The notes under the pieces: generated by a model | Seen by the model: the letters and a program-made list of their open reading frames with translations, nothing else | The model's database searches: none | Told to the model about the DNA's origin: nothing | Shown here: positions 37,501 through 49,862 of the stretch, piece after piece | Numbering within the stretch: position 1 is the first letter of the stretch | Layout: every line of letters begins with the position of its first letter | Assembly (NCBI GenBank): GCA_012295275.1 | Contig: CM022672.1 | Location: 19,629,394 to 19,693,393, forward strand | Length of the DNA: 64,000 nucleotides | Direction: 5' to 3' | DNA from: Chrysomallon squamiferum | Taxonomy: Eukaryota > Mollusca > Gastropoda > Neomphalida > Peltospiridae | Position numbers and translations under genes: made by a program

Positions 37501-40024
37501 TATATTAGTAGTAATTGTTGTTGTAGTAGCAACATCGGCAATAGTTATCGATTTATAATCGATGGGAATGTATAAGCATTATGTTTAATGATAAATACCT
37601 TTGTTCTATCATTTCTGAAGCAGATCTGACAATGATAATATAATCAGACTTCTAGGTTGTCTGCTTAATAAAGTGCATGCCGTGGTTTATTAAGACATTA
37701 TTCCGAAGACGCTATTTTACCAACAATTCGTGAACCCAAGGGGGGAAATGTCTGCGATACTTTGATAAAATATTAAATAACTATGATTCTGATTCTGCTT
37801 ATTATTATTATTTTGACAACGAATTTTTAATATTTATTATTATTATATGCGTTAGATATTGTATTCAGCCACACCATACCACATAATGTATTCAGATGCT
37901 CTGAGAAGCAAACGAGTAAAATGCTCAGTGCGAGGTTTTGAGTGACGAGACTTAAACGACAAATTAGGGGAAAAAAAAAAAAGTATATCGTTAAATCAGA
38001 AATATAACGCCCTAACAACTACGACTGAAACCATTGGGTTTAAATCTTTTGACTGCTACCTTCTTCTACATTGTTTGTTTGTTTTTGTTATATTAATCTT
38101 TTGTCTGGTAAGGTTTCGCAGTATGAGTAATATTATTACAACGAAATATTTAAATTAGTAACTTCTTGTTTAAGGATGGCTTTAGATTTATGTTTATCAT
38201 CTCGGCAAAGTAATGTATTTTTCAATTATGTTGCTAAGTAACTACACAAAAAAAAAAAAAAAAAAAAAAAAAAAGAAAAATGACACAAACAGACAAATTT
38301 TTAATTTTATACACAGATTTTATTTTAAAAAAAAATAAATGTATAAATCTCTGTTCCAATAGAAACGGTATCAGTTACAAAATGTCGAGTAGTTCGTTTC
38401 ATTATTTTCAACATATAATGATATAGCCAATTGAACGCCACAAGATAAAAGAAAGCTGGTTTATATATATTCTGTGAGTGAGAGTTTTTTTTTTTTTTTA
38501 TCTTTAGACAATTTTAAAAACATAAAAAAACGTCTTAATGATATGTCTAACGACACAAAAATCGTCTCAAGTCATTGACATTCTTTTGCGCTGCAAAGGC
38601 GCATTTAATTTAATGTTTTTGCATCATTTGGTCTCCGTCATCTCAGAAAGTGACAGTCAATAGTTTATTTCTCTAATATTATTTCTGGGTTTGTTAGCTT
38701 CTTACAGCACCACCAACGCTCATGAGGCCAAAACCTGCAGAAAGTGAATAGAAAATGGTAGTGTTTTTACTTTTTAATGTTGTTTTTTTGTTTTGTTTCA
38801 GGATTGGATAGAATTTTTCTTAAATCTTACAGCTTTTTCAGACCCCTTGCCCAAATATTTTTAAGCGTTTTTGCCTCGTTTCAGAAAGATTCTAGTTATG
38901 GCTTCAAATATGTCTTCATTTTAAATATTCTTAGGTTATATATGACTTGGGCTGATTAAAAATTTCAGAAAAAGGGATGGTACTATAATTGTAATGAATT
39001 TAACGTATACTGAAATCCAAAATAAAAAATAAACATTGATAAACAAGAAAACAACATTACCCTGAAATATTTTCAGCAGTTTATTCATTTAAATATATAT
39101 TAATATACAACAACAGCGAGAAATAAAATGTAAGTACTGTATTGGTAACAATTCAATAAATAATGTAAATAAAAACTTTTGGAGTAAAATTTTGCTATTA
39201 TATTTATACAAGAATGCCAAAAAGCAAATACACACATTTGGTAAAATTTTGATTTTATTAGTAAATGTATACAAATAATTAAAAGCAAATATACACATGC
39301 ATAACAGAAGACAAAATGTCCTATAAATCACATATTAAAAGGGATATATCATTAAAAATTGTATATGAAATATTTACCAGCATTTGTATTCTTCTTATTT
39401 GATTTTATCATACAAAGTTATATATAAATTATCAGTTATTTTCGTTAACGTTTTGGTTTCGTTTTTACCATTGTTAGATGTCACAATAAAGAACAACATC
39501 TTTCTAATTCAACATCCATTTTCTGATCTATTACAGTAATTATGTTCTGAAAACTACATTTTGCATCTTTGACAACGAAAGAAATAACCAATGAAGTTTA
39601 ACTAAGATGATGCAAACCTATAGTCAAATAAAACAATTTACATACAGCTCCATGTGACAGTTTTTATTCGTTTTTTTTATTTTAAATATTTTATTTAAGG
39701 TGCCAATTTGTTAAAAATCATATTTGTGCAATTCCAAAATGCTTTTAACAATTTCTGTTAGAGTATGGCTGTTGGTATCGACCAAATTATTAATATAAAT
39801 GATTGTTCCTTTCTTATTGGCAACCAGTTTTTGCTAATAAAAATAATACAACATGTTCTTTGTACCTTCTTTGTCATACACATTTGTGCATTATACAGTA
39901 CAAAATGTACAAATAAAAAAAAAAAAAAAAAAAAGAGCAAACACCCGTAACAACCATTTTACTCACACAGGAAGTTTAGCCAAAAAAAAATTCATTCTTG
40001 CTTATTTCTATAATTAGATTTTAA

Positions 40025-40030
40025 TTTATT
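40025..40030 (-). terminator. Candidate poly(A) signal, beta-lactamase-like gene B
   Basis: AATAAA on the minus strand about 220 bp past the stop, matching the candidate for copy A. Confidence 0.4.
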
Positions 40031-40248
40031 TATTTAAAAAATAATTATAAAATAATAAAATAAAATAAAAAAAAATAAAAATTAAATTTATAAAGAATAT
40101 TTATCTGGACCACTTCAGTTTCAACTTAAATTATAGAGACTCTTCAGAGTTTGCACTTGAATAATATTAGCTATGAATCACACACTGAGACTCTCAGTTT
40201 TCTAATGTGTCATCTTTTGATGGAATCACATTTAAAAGAATTTCTCAT

Positions 40249-43200
40249 TTAATCTGAAGTATAACCTGACAGACATTCGTACACAAGTTCATACAAATCT
40301 GTAAACTGTGGATCATTATACAGTCCCACTGAACTGATGTAATTAGAGAGGTAAGCCACAGAAAGTTTTTTGTTTGGATCAGCCATAACAATCTGGCCTC
40401 CAAATCCACTATGTCCAAATACAGTGTTACCCTGAAATACAATAATTTACATTCAGTATTTTATCAGAGTTTTTGTTAAACAGGAATACTTCATTCAAAT
40501 AATAATGATGATGATACTACTACTACTACTACTACTACTAATAATAATAATAACAATTATAATAATAATAATAATAATAAAATAATAACAGTAACAAAAA
40601 TGCTATTATATTATGAGTTTTATACTCACTCTAGCAGTGTTAAACACCATTAAACCTCTGTAAACTGTTATATCACTTATGGTAGTTTTATACTCACTCT
40701 AGCAGCGTTAAACACCATTAAACCTCTGTAAACTGTTATATCACTTATGGTAGTTTTATACTCACTCTAGCAGCGTTAAACACCATTAAACCTCTGTAAA
40801 CTGTTATATCACTTATGGTAGTTTTATACTCACTCTTGTAGTGTTAAACACCATTAAACCTCTGCTATAAGTAATGTCTGTCAGGAGAACTTGATCTTTC
40901 CCTGCAGCCATTGGAGTCAGCAATTTGTCTGTGGTTTCAGATGTCAGGAGTTGTTTCCCTTTGTAAGATCCACTGACTGCTATGTAGCTATAGAGTTTTG
41001 CAAGAGACTGAGCAGTTCCTAGTCCCATATAGGAAGGAATTCCAATAGCTTGGACATCAGCTCGATTCATAATTGAATTCTGTGGAATAAATTCATAAAA
41101 AATATCTGATTAATACTTTTCATTATTGTTTCTTAACTGAGGTTCTGCAAAGATTATATTAGACATACTGGGGTTGAGAAAGACTGATTTACGATGTAGA
41201 ATATTTTTTACCGCATCAAATCATCTTAAATAGCCTTTTGATTTTTATTTGGTTTCAGAAATCTTTCAGACAGATATAAAATACCACTATTAATACTGAA
41301 TAAAATAATTATTACATCTTCTTTCAAGACGGTTATTGCTTTAGATGTGATGGAATCTGGGTACATCAAGTTCACAGAAAGTATTTTAATGGAATCGAGA
41401 TCTGTCAAGGACTGAAGAATTAATGCTGGCGATAAGTTGAAATCAAATCGAGCAACTCTCCAGTGTTGTTCTTTAGCTATTCCAATGTGGAAGTCAATTT
41501 CTAGATTAACAAAACAGATTATATATCTATTTGGAATGAAAATAAATACATAAATAATTATTAAAATGCATACCTACTTATGCACACAACATACATACAA
41601 ATATACATAGATACATACATACATACATATAAGGATTCAAATTAGGTTAGGACAATAGAACTTTAGGGAGTATTGAGGTTTTGAGATGGCAAAATGAGAC
41701 ATTACAAAATAACAAAGTTGTTGTCATAAACTTAAAATTAAACATTCAGTCATTAATCATGTCTATCTCAGTTAGTTTAATTTGAATACAAATTTAAAAG
41801 AACTGTGTTTACTGTCAATGTCTAATCAGAACCATAAAATGATTAGATTTTAATTTATTTCATTATTTAATGTATGATAATTTATAACAAATAAAAATTG
41901 ATGGAAATAACTGAAGAAAAAAAACCATGCTGTGGCTGACATTCCATAAATATGTCTTAAAATATCTTACCTAATGGATCAGCTATTTCTTCTTGAAATA
42001 TCTGAGAAATATTCCGGTGTTTAGGGTCTGCTTTCTGTGCGAGAATATTCACATAATATCCCATGACAACTGCATGATAACCATGGGCAGTACCTGTTTT
42101 AAAAAACAAAAACAATATTAAATAAGGACATTTGGCTTCTTACAAACTCTACAAAAAAAACAGAGAAGGAAAAAAACACTCATCATTAACAATAAAATAA
42201 TAAAATAAAAGTAAAGAAAAAAATAAGATAAAAATAATATTAGATATTCTTAAAAGTAAGAAGGAAGACAAGGTATATTTAATTTGTTATGCTTTTTTTA
42301 AAAAACAGTTCTTCCATTAATACAATAATTATGACAGACGTTAGATTGTACATGTTTAAAAAAAGAATAAAAAAATTAAAAATAATATTCTAGTTCTTAC
42401 AATCTTAGCTGAAACCCTGCACAAAAACAGCGAAGAAGGAAAAATACTTTTTGTTAAAAATAAAATAGTAAAATAAAATAATATTAGGTGACTAAAATGA
42501 AATATTTTAAAAATGAAACTGGAAAAAAAAAAAAAAAAACATTTTAATTAAAATACAGTAATTATGATATAGACATTAGATTGTTTCTGATTTGGCTTGT
42601 CATGTTTTAATCTGGGTTTTTAAAATGGTATGTAACATCTTGAATCTGTGTTTACAAACCTGGAGTCCATTCAGGTGAATTATCTTCTAAAAGTTTAATT
42701 ATTTTCTTTGGTTTTTTAATTACATCAAAAATGGAAACCTTCTCACCACCAAATGACACTAACCCAGCCTGGAAAGACAGTAAGCAATGCATATGATGTT
42801 ATACATGAAATTATTATTAATATTGAACTTCAACCTTTGCTAATAATAAGGTATGGCTATTAAATTATAACTTTAGGGTGATACCAACACCAGCTTTTTG
42901 TTTTTAACCTTGCCAAAACATTCATTTCACTTGCCTGATGACTCAACAGAATTTCAACAGTAATATTTTCTTTTCCATTTTTAGCAAATTCTGGCCAGTA
43001 GTAACTCACTGGCTTCTCATACTCAATCCATCCTCTGAAAATACATATAACTAATTCAAAAAAACAAAATAAAAAACAAAACAAAACAAAACAACTTTTA
43101 ATATCAAAATCTTTTTGGATGGATTCATTTGTTGTTAATTTTACAAATTTGATACTGGAACAAATAACTAAATGCAAATTCTTGCACTTAAAATCAATCA

Positions 43201-44268
43201 ATTATTAAACTGAAAACACTGCCATCCCACCTCCCCAGATATTTTTGAATATACTGCTGCTCCTACCTATTTCCAAAACACATTAAAATAAATAAATAAA
43301 TAAATAAAACAAAATAAAAAATCACAGATGTTTTGTACTGAATTTTAATTTTAATTCTTACTTATCCACCATCACTGCAATGGTTACAGCAGCAACACTC
43401 TTGGTCACTGAAAATGCCAATGTAATCGTGTCTTTATTCCATGGTTGTTGTGAACTGCGGTCAGCATATCCTGCCCACATGTCAATGAGGAGTTCTCCAT
43501 TGTAGTAAGCTGAAAATGAGCAGCCTTTCTCTTTGCCATTTTGAACATTCTGTCTATTAAAATAAATAAATAAATAAATAAATAAATACATTTTTAAAAA
43601 TAAAATGAAATAAAAAAGAACAATAAATAAATAAAAATAAAGTAAAAATAAAATAAATAATAATAATAATCAAAGAACAATAAATAAATAAAAATAAAGC
43701 AAGAAAAAATAAACAAGAAGTTATGTACCATTTATGAAATATTTCATGAAAATTTCAAAATTCTGACAACTGTGTTAATGTACATTAATGGTGTATTTCT
43801 AGTTTAGAAGTGAACAGACATGTTTGGCTAGCTATGAAAGGAATTTGATAAAAGCACGATAATAAAGGCAGAGAACTGACTTAAATTGATTTTGGTGATG
43901 CTTTATACTAAAAAGGTGGAAAACGAGAAGAAAGAGGAAGTTAAAAATACGAATTGCATTTCGTGAAAAAAAGAAATGTCACTGGAATCTTTTATGCAAA
44001 TTTTATACAAGACAGAGCTATGTATTATTATATTGTAACGAATGGGCAGAATAAAACTTTATTTATAATATAATTACATTACAATATAATATAATAAATA
44101 TTATTATACGATTACGGAGTATTACCGTAGTTTTTCTGCAACTCTTCTAAATTTGGGATGAAAATAACCTTCTACCACAGGAGGTAAAGGTGTTTTAAAA
44201 TAATTCCATAAATAGTTAAATGCTATTGCAAGCACTAAGACTAATAAAGTCAATTTGATAAATCCCAT
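40249..44268 (-). CDS. Membrane-anchored serine beta-lactamase-like protein, copy B (426 aa)
   Basis: Exons in transcript order: 44126-44268, 43362-43553, 42935-43034, 42660-42768, 41971-42093, 41316-41500, 40834-41079, 40249-40431 (1281 nt, no break). Architecture equals copy A: N-terminal signal anchor, SVTK nucleophile motif, [17 protein letters not shown], and a C-terminal third motif. Here that motif reads HSG in place of HGG. Other differences cluster around the second motif (AVVMGYYV against AFVIGFYV) and in exon 6 ([13 protein letters not shown] against [13 protein letters not shown]), which could shift substrate preference. The GC donor after exon 3 is conserved, and intron 7 carries its own 68-bp array. 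Transcription runs from copy B toward copy A, but each has its own promoter-like flank. Confidence 0.93.
40621..40862 (-). repeat. 68-bp tandem array made of the exon 7 end plus its donor, copy B
   Basis: Four occurrences at an exact 68-bp period (TATACTCACT at 40621, 40689, 40757 and 40825). The last is the true end of exon 7 and the other three lie in intron 7. All keep GTGAGT after the 28-nt exon-like segment and TACAG or CAG before it. The three intronic units are nearly identical to each other, so this array is more homogeneous than that of copy A. Confidence 0.92.
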
Positions 44269-44329
44269 TATAATGATTTGTATGTTATACTATATAGTTA
44301 TATACTATACTGATCCTTCTGAAAGTACA

Positions 44330-44339
44330 AAACCGGTTT
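44330..44339. promoter_or_regulatory. Grainyhead-type site at the copy B promoter
   Basis: AAACCGGTTT, about 62 bp before the ATG of copy B, homologous in position to the site in copy A. Confidence 0.45.
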
Positions 44340-44569
44340 TAGTTAGCTTTTCTTTCGTAAATCCCTCCACTTATGGAAGCGAATCGAAAAGCGAAATAAA
44401 TCAAAGTAAAAACATCTGCATATATTTATCTATAATGTTCTCTTATTCTGCGGATTAATTTTACATATACTTTTAGCAGTTCATGAATTTTCTGCTGAAT
44501 ACATTTACATTAAAACTCGAAAACTTCCAAGTAACAATAATAATAATAATAATGATGATGATAGTATTA

Positions 44570-44921
44570 TAGGTACCGGACCAATTCTTCGGACTCCTTG
44601 GGGCCTAAGGCTACCTGATTTCTGGATTTTCTGGTTTTCTGGTACCAAGGCATCTAAATTCGTAAATTATTAGGTATAAACATTAAAAAAAAAAAAAAAA
44701 AAAAAAAAAACCATAAAGAAAAATTGACGCTACACAACTGTGGCGACTCGACACATAAACAAAGCGGCGAGTGAATGAACGCAACGCGGCATGAAAGAGT
44801 AGTTCCGGTCTGGTGAGTGCAAAACCAGCACGTGCGAACTATGAAAATAGCGTCGGGAAAAGAATTCCGGTTTTCTGGTCTTTCTGGATTTAAGGACGCC
44901 GGATAATTGGTCCGGGACCTG
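44570..44921. mobile_element. TA-flanked inverted-repeat transposon (MITE-like), 352 bp
   Basis: The left end reads TAGGTACCGGACCAATTCTT and the right end is its near inverse (AATTGGTCCGGGACCTG). Each end is flanked by TA, the target site of Tc1/mariner/pogo-type elements. The homologous position in copy A of the duplication (near 37497-37513) lacks it, which gives a natural empty site. The interior is unusually GC-rich for the window, has a long poly-A run and no transposase frame, so it is non-autonomous. Confidence 0.8.
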
Positions 44922-45611
44922 TAGTAGTAATTGATGTTGTTGTAGGAACAGCAGTAGTTATCGGTTTATAATCGAGGGGAAATATATAAGCGTTTTCTTT
45001 GACGGAAAACAGTATTTTTTAAAATCATTTTTGCAGCAGATGACAGTATTTATACAGTCTGTCTGCTTAATAAAGTGTAGGACTCGGTTTATTAAGACAT
45101 TATTAAGAAGACACCCTTTTACCAACAGTTCTTGAACCGAAGCTGGGAAATGACTGCGACAGTTTTGTAAAATAGTAAATAACGATCCGTCCGATACTGC
45201 TTATTATTATTGTCTGCACAACGAATTTTAGAAAATTGTTATTATTATTATTATTATTATTCATTTAATCATGTATGCTGATGTACAAGAGCAAAATGCT
45301 CTATGTGAAATTTTAAATGACAAAACGTAAAGGATAAATAAAAAAAAAAAAGTATATCGTTAAATCAGAAGCATAGCACCAGCACAATTACGACTGAAAC
45401 GATTGTGTTTAAAACGTTTGACTGCTATCTTTGTTTTGTTTGTTAGTTTTTGTTATATTAATCAAAAGATTGCTGAATATCTTTTATCTTTTAAGGTTTC
45501 GACGTATGAGTAATAGTACTTCAACGAGATACTGAAAATAGTAACTTCTTGTTATTCAGTGGCTTGATTATATTTATCATTTCAATAGTGTGTCTTATTC
45601 AGTTATCTTGT

Positions 45612-45670
<59 letters not shown>

Positions 45671-46024
45671 CATAAATAAATAAATAAATAAAACTAACAA
45701 TAATGATCAAATAAACTTTATTATTTTTCGATGATTTTTTCGAAACATTTTCAGTAGCCTTCAAAATACAACAGATTTTTATGATCACTTTAATTTTTGA
45801 AAAAAAAGAAGACAGTAGTAGTTCATTTAATTTTATCATTTTGCTTAAGAACAATAATTGTTTGTTATTCGCTGATTACATTAAAGTCAGTTCTTATTCA
45901 TTCAGTACAATAAATTTTACCGTTTTTAGTAATTTAGTGAAATCATTTTAATTTTTGTTGTTGTTTAATTGTTTGTTAATATATTTTACAGTCAACGTTC
46001 AACATTTCTTTTAAATGAATGCTC

Positions 46025-46372
46025 TCAACACTGAACGTTTCTTGCCCAGTCGCAGGCTTTGATTGGATGATTCCATTTCATGCCGGAGGGACACGAATGC
46101 TCGATCACCCGACCATGATTACACTGCAGAAACTTGGAACAGTCGAAGGGATGCTTTTGATAGACCCCATCGGCCACGTCACATTGGTTGACTGGCGCAT
46201 GCGTGATAGGCTTCTCTTCCCAGTGTTTGCAGTTGGTGATATTTTGGTCCCAGACGGTATTTTCTGGACATTCTTTCATGTACGCTATTCCATTGCTGCA
46301 CTGGTAGTAACGCCGGTCATTTGTAAACGAACGAATGTAGGCCATTTCTCCTTCTGGGCAAATATCTAGTAA

Positions 46373-46413
<41 letters not shown>

Positions 46414-46414
46414 T

Positions 46415-46466
<52 letters not shown>

Positions 46467-47303
46467 GCAGCAACAACAATAACAGCAGTAGCAACAGCAT
46501 TGACAACAACAGTAACAACGATAATATACAAAAATTAGATTCAGTCATGGAGCCACCATTGTATCTTAAAATTGTAATACAGGTACCGGACCAATTATTC
46601 GGCGTCCTGAAATCCGGAAAGACCAGAAAACCGGAAGTTTTTTCCCTAAGCTATTTTCAAAATCCGGAAATCCGGAATGCGCCAAGGAGTCCGAATAATT
46701 GGTCCGGTACATGTAGATCCAAGAAATATCGTAGAAGAGTGTTGCTGCCATGTTTATTAACCAGCCTTACTCACATACAAACATATACACAGAGGTAGAC
46801 AAACACACTTACACACATACACACGGACATACCGACGTATTAACCAAACAAAAGACGCACATTAAGATACGGACAAAAGATGACATAAAAAAAATAATAA
46901 TAAAAAAAAAAAAAATAAAAAAAAAAAAAAAAAAAAAAATAAATAAGGAGGAAGAAGAAGGTGAATTATAAAAACTGAAAATAGGTTTTGCTTCAGGAAA
47001 TAAATACCTCCACAAGGGTTAGTGTTGCATTCTACTGTTTGATTTCGTTTGGAGTTTCCTTCGCACGCGGAACCGCCATAAGCAGGTTCTGGATTGGTGC
47101 AAGTCCTAGACTGCCATTGGTTCTTTTCTCCGCTGCCGCACAAAACACTGCATTCGTCGTAATCAGTCCACTCAGACCAGTCTGTCCAGCCACCGTTAAC
47201 TGTAAACATTTCACAGAAGAAAAAATAAATAAAAGTTACATTTTAAATACAAGTATTTAGTTTGTTTTAATAGTCTAAACTTATTTCTTTATCCGGGTAA
47301 AGC

Positions 47304-47387
<84 letters not shown>

Positions 47388-47482
47388 ATAAAAATAAAAT
47401 AAACATTATGTACTGAATTTTTAGAAACAAACTTTGCTATTATAACAAGAACATCAATAATAATAATAATTCTTTCAAGTGA

Positions 47483-47536
<54 letters not shown>

Positions 47537-47881
47537 TACGGTCGTAAAATTTTGTTTAGTATCGTTTCTAAATACACCGTATGCATTTAACACCTAGTAA
47601 ACCTTTTTTTCTAAATATTCTTTTAAAATAAATGCATATTTATTTTTCGACAATCTTACACCTGGTTACTTATAGTATTTTGTTTTCGTTTCTTCCTAGA
47701 AAATTCAAAACATGAAAATAAGCACCAAAATAAATATGTTCAATTATCCTAATTTTTATAATATCACCTCATTTACGCTTACAGTTATGAAATGTTATTA
47801 GTTGTAATTATTTTATTTGAAATGAAGACTTAGTTATAAAATAATATAATTACTATAACATCTTCAGTTTATTAAAATAAT

Positions 47882-47913
<32 letters not shown>

Positions 47914-49156
47914 TTTCATATCTCCTTTCTATTTAATTTGATTTCTCATTCACCTGGACACGGTTGTTCGTTGCAGGTTACGGTATCCTGTGATTGACTT
48001 GTACCATAACACGGTCTTCCGCCATTTCGTGGTGCCGGATTTGTGCACGTGCGTCGCTTGGTTACGGTTTTCGTCCCACCACCGCACGTTGCTGAACAAG
48101 TTCCGTCTGCGATTATCCAGTTACTCCATCCACCATTAGCTACAACCGAAAAAAACCACCCCCGGAATAAAAGTGATCACCGTGAAACATATAATACACA
48201 CACACATACATTTTACCTTATGCACATTGCTTTTCTGGATTTACTAACTGAATACATATATGTAAAGGATATACTTACTGCAATCTCTGTAATATATCTC
48301 AGTAACCGTTCTGAAAAATCAAGAATTGTTTTATTTTACATTTACCTGTGATGCAGCGATTTGTATACGAAAATTATGTAAAAGCAACAACAATAAAACA
48401 ACAACAAAACAAAAACTGCACCAACCCCCCCCAAAAAAAATCAGTTAAACAACACTCCTCCATGAAAAAATCCAATAAAAAATCCAACAATAAAAACAAC
48501 AATAAAAAACTCCAAAATACAACCAAACCAACCAAACAACAACAAAAAAAAAGCATTATGCTTTCTTTGGCTAAATTAGTAAATTAAAACAGAATATCTT
48601 CAATACAGAATCTCTATACAGAAATAACTTTATAAATGGATTATAAATAGATAGTAAATTTTATACTAGTCTGCTTCGAGGGACAGGGATTTATCTGTGA
48701 ACCCCCTCCCCCCAAAAAAACCAAACAACAACAACGATATCACATACGAACCTGTATCTGACACATCTGCCCCACCCAAGGAATCCACAGCTTTTTGTAT
48801 ACCTCTGTCTTCTGGTTCTCGAAGCTCGACACCTGCAATACAGTTACAGTCTTTGTTACTGAAATATTTCTAACTTAAAGAAATATTTCTAACTTATATC
48901 TCACAAATAAAAAATAAAAAAATGAATAAAAAAAGAAGAAAAAAGAAGTATTGTTTATTTATTTAATAAGTATTTTTTGAAGCCCGTTCCCCCCAACTCC
49001 CCAAACAACAACAACAAAACAAATAGACCAAATGCTATTACTACTACTACTACTACTACTACTACTACAACAAATAATAATGATAATAATATACCTGTCG
49101 GCAGCGATGTCATCTACCACAGCAGTTAACACAATCAGGACTACCAGCAGCTTCAT
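46025..49156 (-). CDS. Secreted TSP1 and chitin-binding (CBM14) protein, 297 aa
   Basis: Six exons in transcript order: 49095-49156, 48752-48832, 48279-48310 (a 32-nt micro-exon), 47954-48139, 47008-47199, 46025-46365 (894 nt, frame intact). Residues 1-20 are a signal peptide ([14 protein letters not shown]). Next comes a Cys-poor basic segment ([20 protein letters not shown], then [10 protein letters not shown]). Two thrombospondin type 1 repeats follow, each on its own exon: NGGWSNW...CSATCGGG and [10 protein letters not shown]...CSVLCGSG. The last exon holds two peritrophin-A/CBM14 modules; the second has the full six cysteines ([15 protein letters not shown] to the final C), the first only four in place. 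Such proteins are extracellular and bind chitin or matrix. In molluscs similar mixtures occur in shell, cuticle or mucus. Exact role unknown. Confidence 0.92.
46372..46530. repeat. (ATA)n(ACA)n compound microsatellite
   Basis: Triplet array directly upstream of the acceptor of the last exon of the TSP1/CBM14 gene. It creates poly-Val and poly-Leu frames that falsely extend the exon. Confidence 0.9.
46580..46713. mobile_element. TA-flanked inverted-repeat transposon (MITE-like), 134 bp
   Basis: The ends are CAGGTACCGGACCAATTATT and the inverse AATTGGTCCGGTACATG, flanked by TA on both sides. This is the same family as the element at 44570, with longer perfect terminal repeats and a shorter interior. 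Sub-terminal CCGG-containing blocks are shared with the larger copy. It lies in the last intron of the TSP1/CBM14 gene. Confidence 0.82.
47307..47382. repeat. (ATA)n microsatellite
   Basis: About twenty-five units in an intron of the TSP1/CBM14 gene, with the complementary (TTA)n at 47484-47534. The pair could form a long A/T hairpin in the transcript. Confidence 0.92.
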
Positions 49157-49762
49157 TCTGTAAGAACTCTATGGCAGTAAGATCCTTCTGCCGTTCAAGG
49201 ATTAAATCCAACTTTTATATGATTTCTGATATTCAGATTAGCCGATTTTTAAATTTTAAATTTTTTTTATTTTTTATTTTTTTTGAATATTAAAAAGTTT
49301 TCGAAACTAATAAAACCGATGCTATCACATATGTTTACAAAGTGTACAAAGGAGCTAGGAACTTTTAAGTCAGATGAGAAAGGGTTCAATATTTGACTAG
49401 TCTCTTAGACGCTATCTCCTGATATGTAACTGGCAGTACGATTAAAATACCTCTTAATCTGAAGTGAATTATGGAAAACACATCTTGTAGAGAAAGGTTA
49501 GGCTCGGTTTGAATTACACCTGGATTAAATTTCGTTAGCTATTAACTGACCGTCATGTTTTCATTAACATTTTTCCTTATATCAAACCTTACAGATACAT
49601 AAAAAACATTGTAATTTCATATTATACACACACACAAAAAAAATTATAATAAAAAAATAATAATGATAAAAGTAAACAAATATATAAATATAGCTAGTTA
49701 AGTAACCAAAAAAAAAAAAAAAAAAAAAAAAAAAATAAATAAATAAATAAAAATAGTAACAC

Positions 49763-49862
49763 AATTCATCCTATTTAGTGCGATTCAGTTTCGTTCGGTT
49801 TAGACACAGTTATATCAAATAATTAATAATAAAAATTGAATAATATAATATAATATAATATA
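49763..49862 (+). repeat. Dispersed repeat, copy 1
   Basis: TTCATCCTATTTAGTGCGATTC followed by a conserved block with GACACAGTTAT.TCAAATAAT and a (TAATA)n tail. It matches 63771-63890 in the same orientation. The shared tail and A-rich left flank suggest a short interspersed element; no tRNA or reverse transcriptase part is visible. Confidence 0.5.

Larger units (their letters stand above)
31010..38240. repeat. Tandem segmental duplication, copy A
   Basis: This block matches 38905-45612 in the same orientation over exons, introns, 3' flank and more than 1 kb of 5' flank. The left edge shows TTCATTTTAAATATTC in both copies (near 31022 and 38916). The right edge shows GTATATCGTTAAATCAGAA (37983 and 45353) and GTAACTTCTTGTT (about 38158 and 45541). 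Intron 5 of copy A holds several hundred bases (roughly 33940-35050) largely absent from copy B, and copy B holds a transposon insertion absent here. The copies diverge visibly, so this is a real duplication and not an assembly artefact. Confidence 0.9.
37135..40248. other. Flank and spacer between the two beta-lactamase-like genes
   Basis: 37135-38240 is the 5' flank of copy A, homologous to the 5' flank of copy B. 38240-38905 is a unique spacer of about 660 bp with a poly-A run at 38249-38274. 38905-40248 is the 3' flank of copy B, homologous to that of copy A. No exon is visible in this interval. Confidence 0.75.
38905..45612. repeat. Tandem segmental duplication, copy B
   Basis: Direct repeat of 31010-38240. 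All eight exon lengths are identical to copy A (143, 192, 100, 109, 123, 185, 246 and 183 nt), while introns differ by indels. Protein differences are scattered and mostly conservative, so both copies look selected. Confidence 0.9.
44269..46024. other. Upstream flank of copy B and spacer to the next gene
   Basis: Contains the promoter-like flank of copy B, the inserted inverted-repeat element, an (ATA)n array at 45614-45670, and the 3' side of the TSP1/chitin-binding gene. No exon seen. Confidence 0.7.

Noticed and set aside
40245-40442. 65-codon minus-strand frame over the last exon of copy B
   Set aside because: It is in the wrong phase. The true frame is fixed by the acceptor at 40432 and ends at the conserved TAA.
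46366-46548. Poly-Val/Leu extension upstream of the CBM14 exon
   Set aside because: The frame continues through a triplet microsatellite. The AG acceptor at 46367-46366 and the phase from the previous exon place the exon start at 46365.
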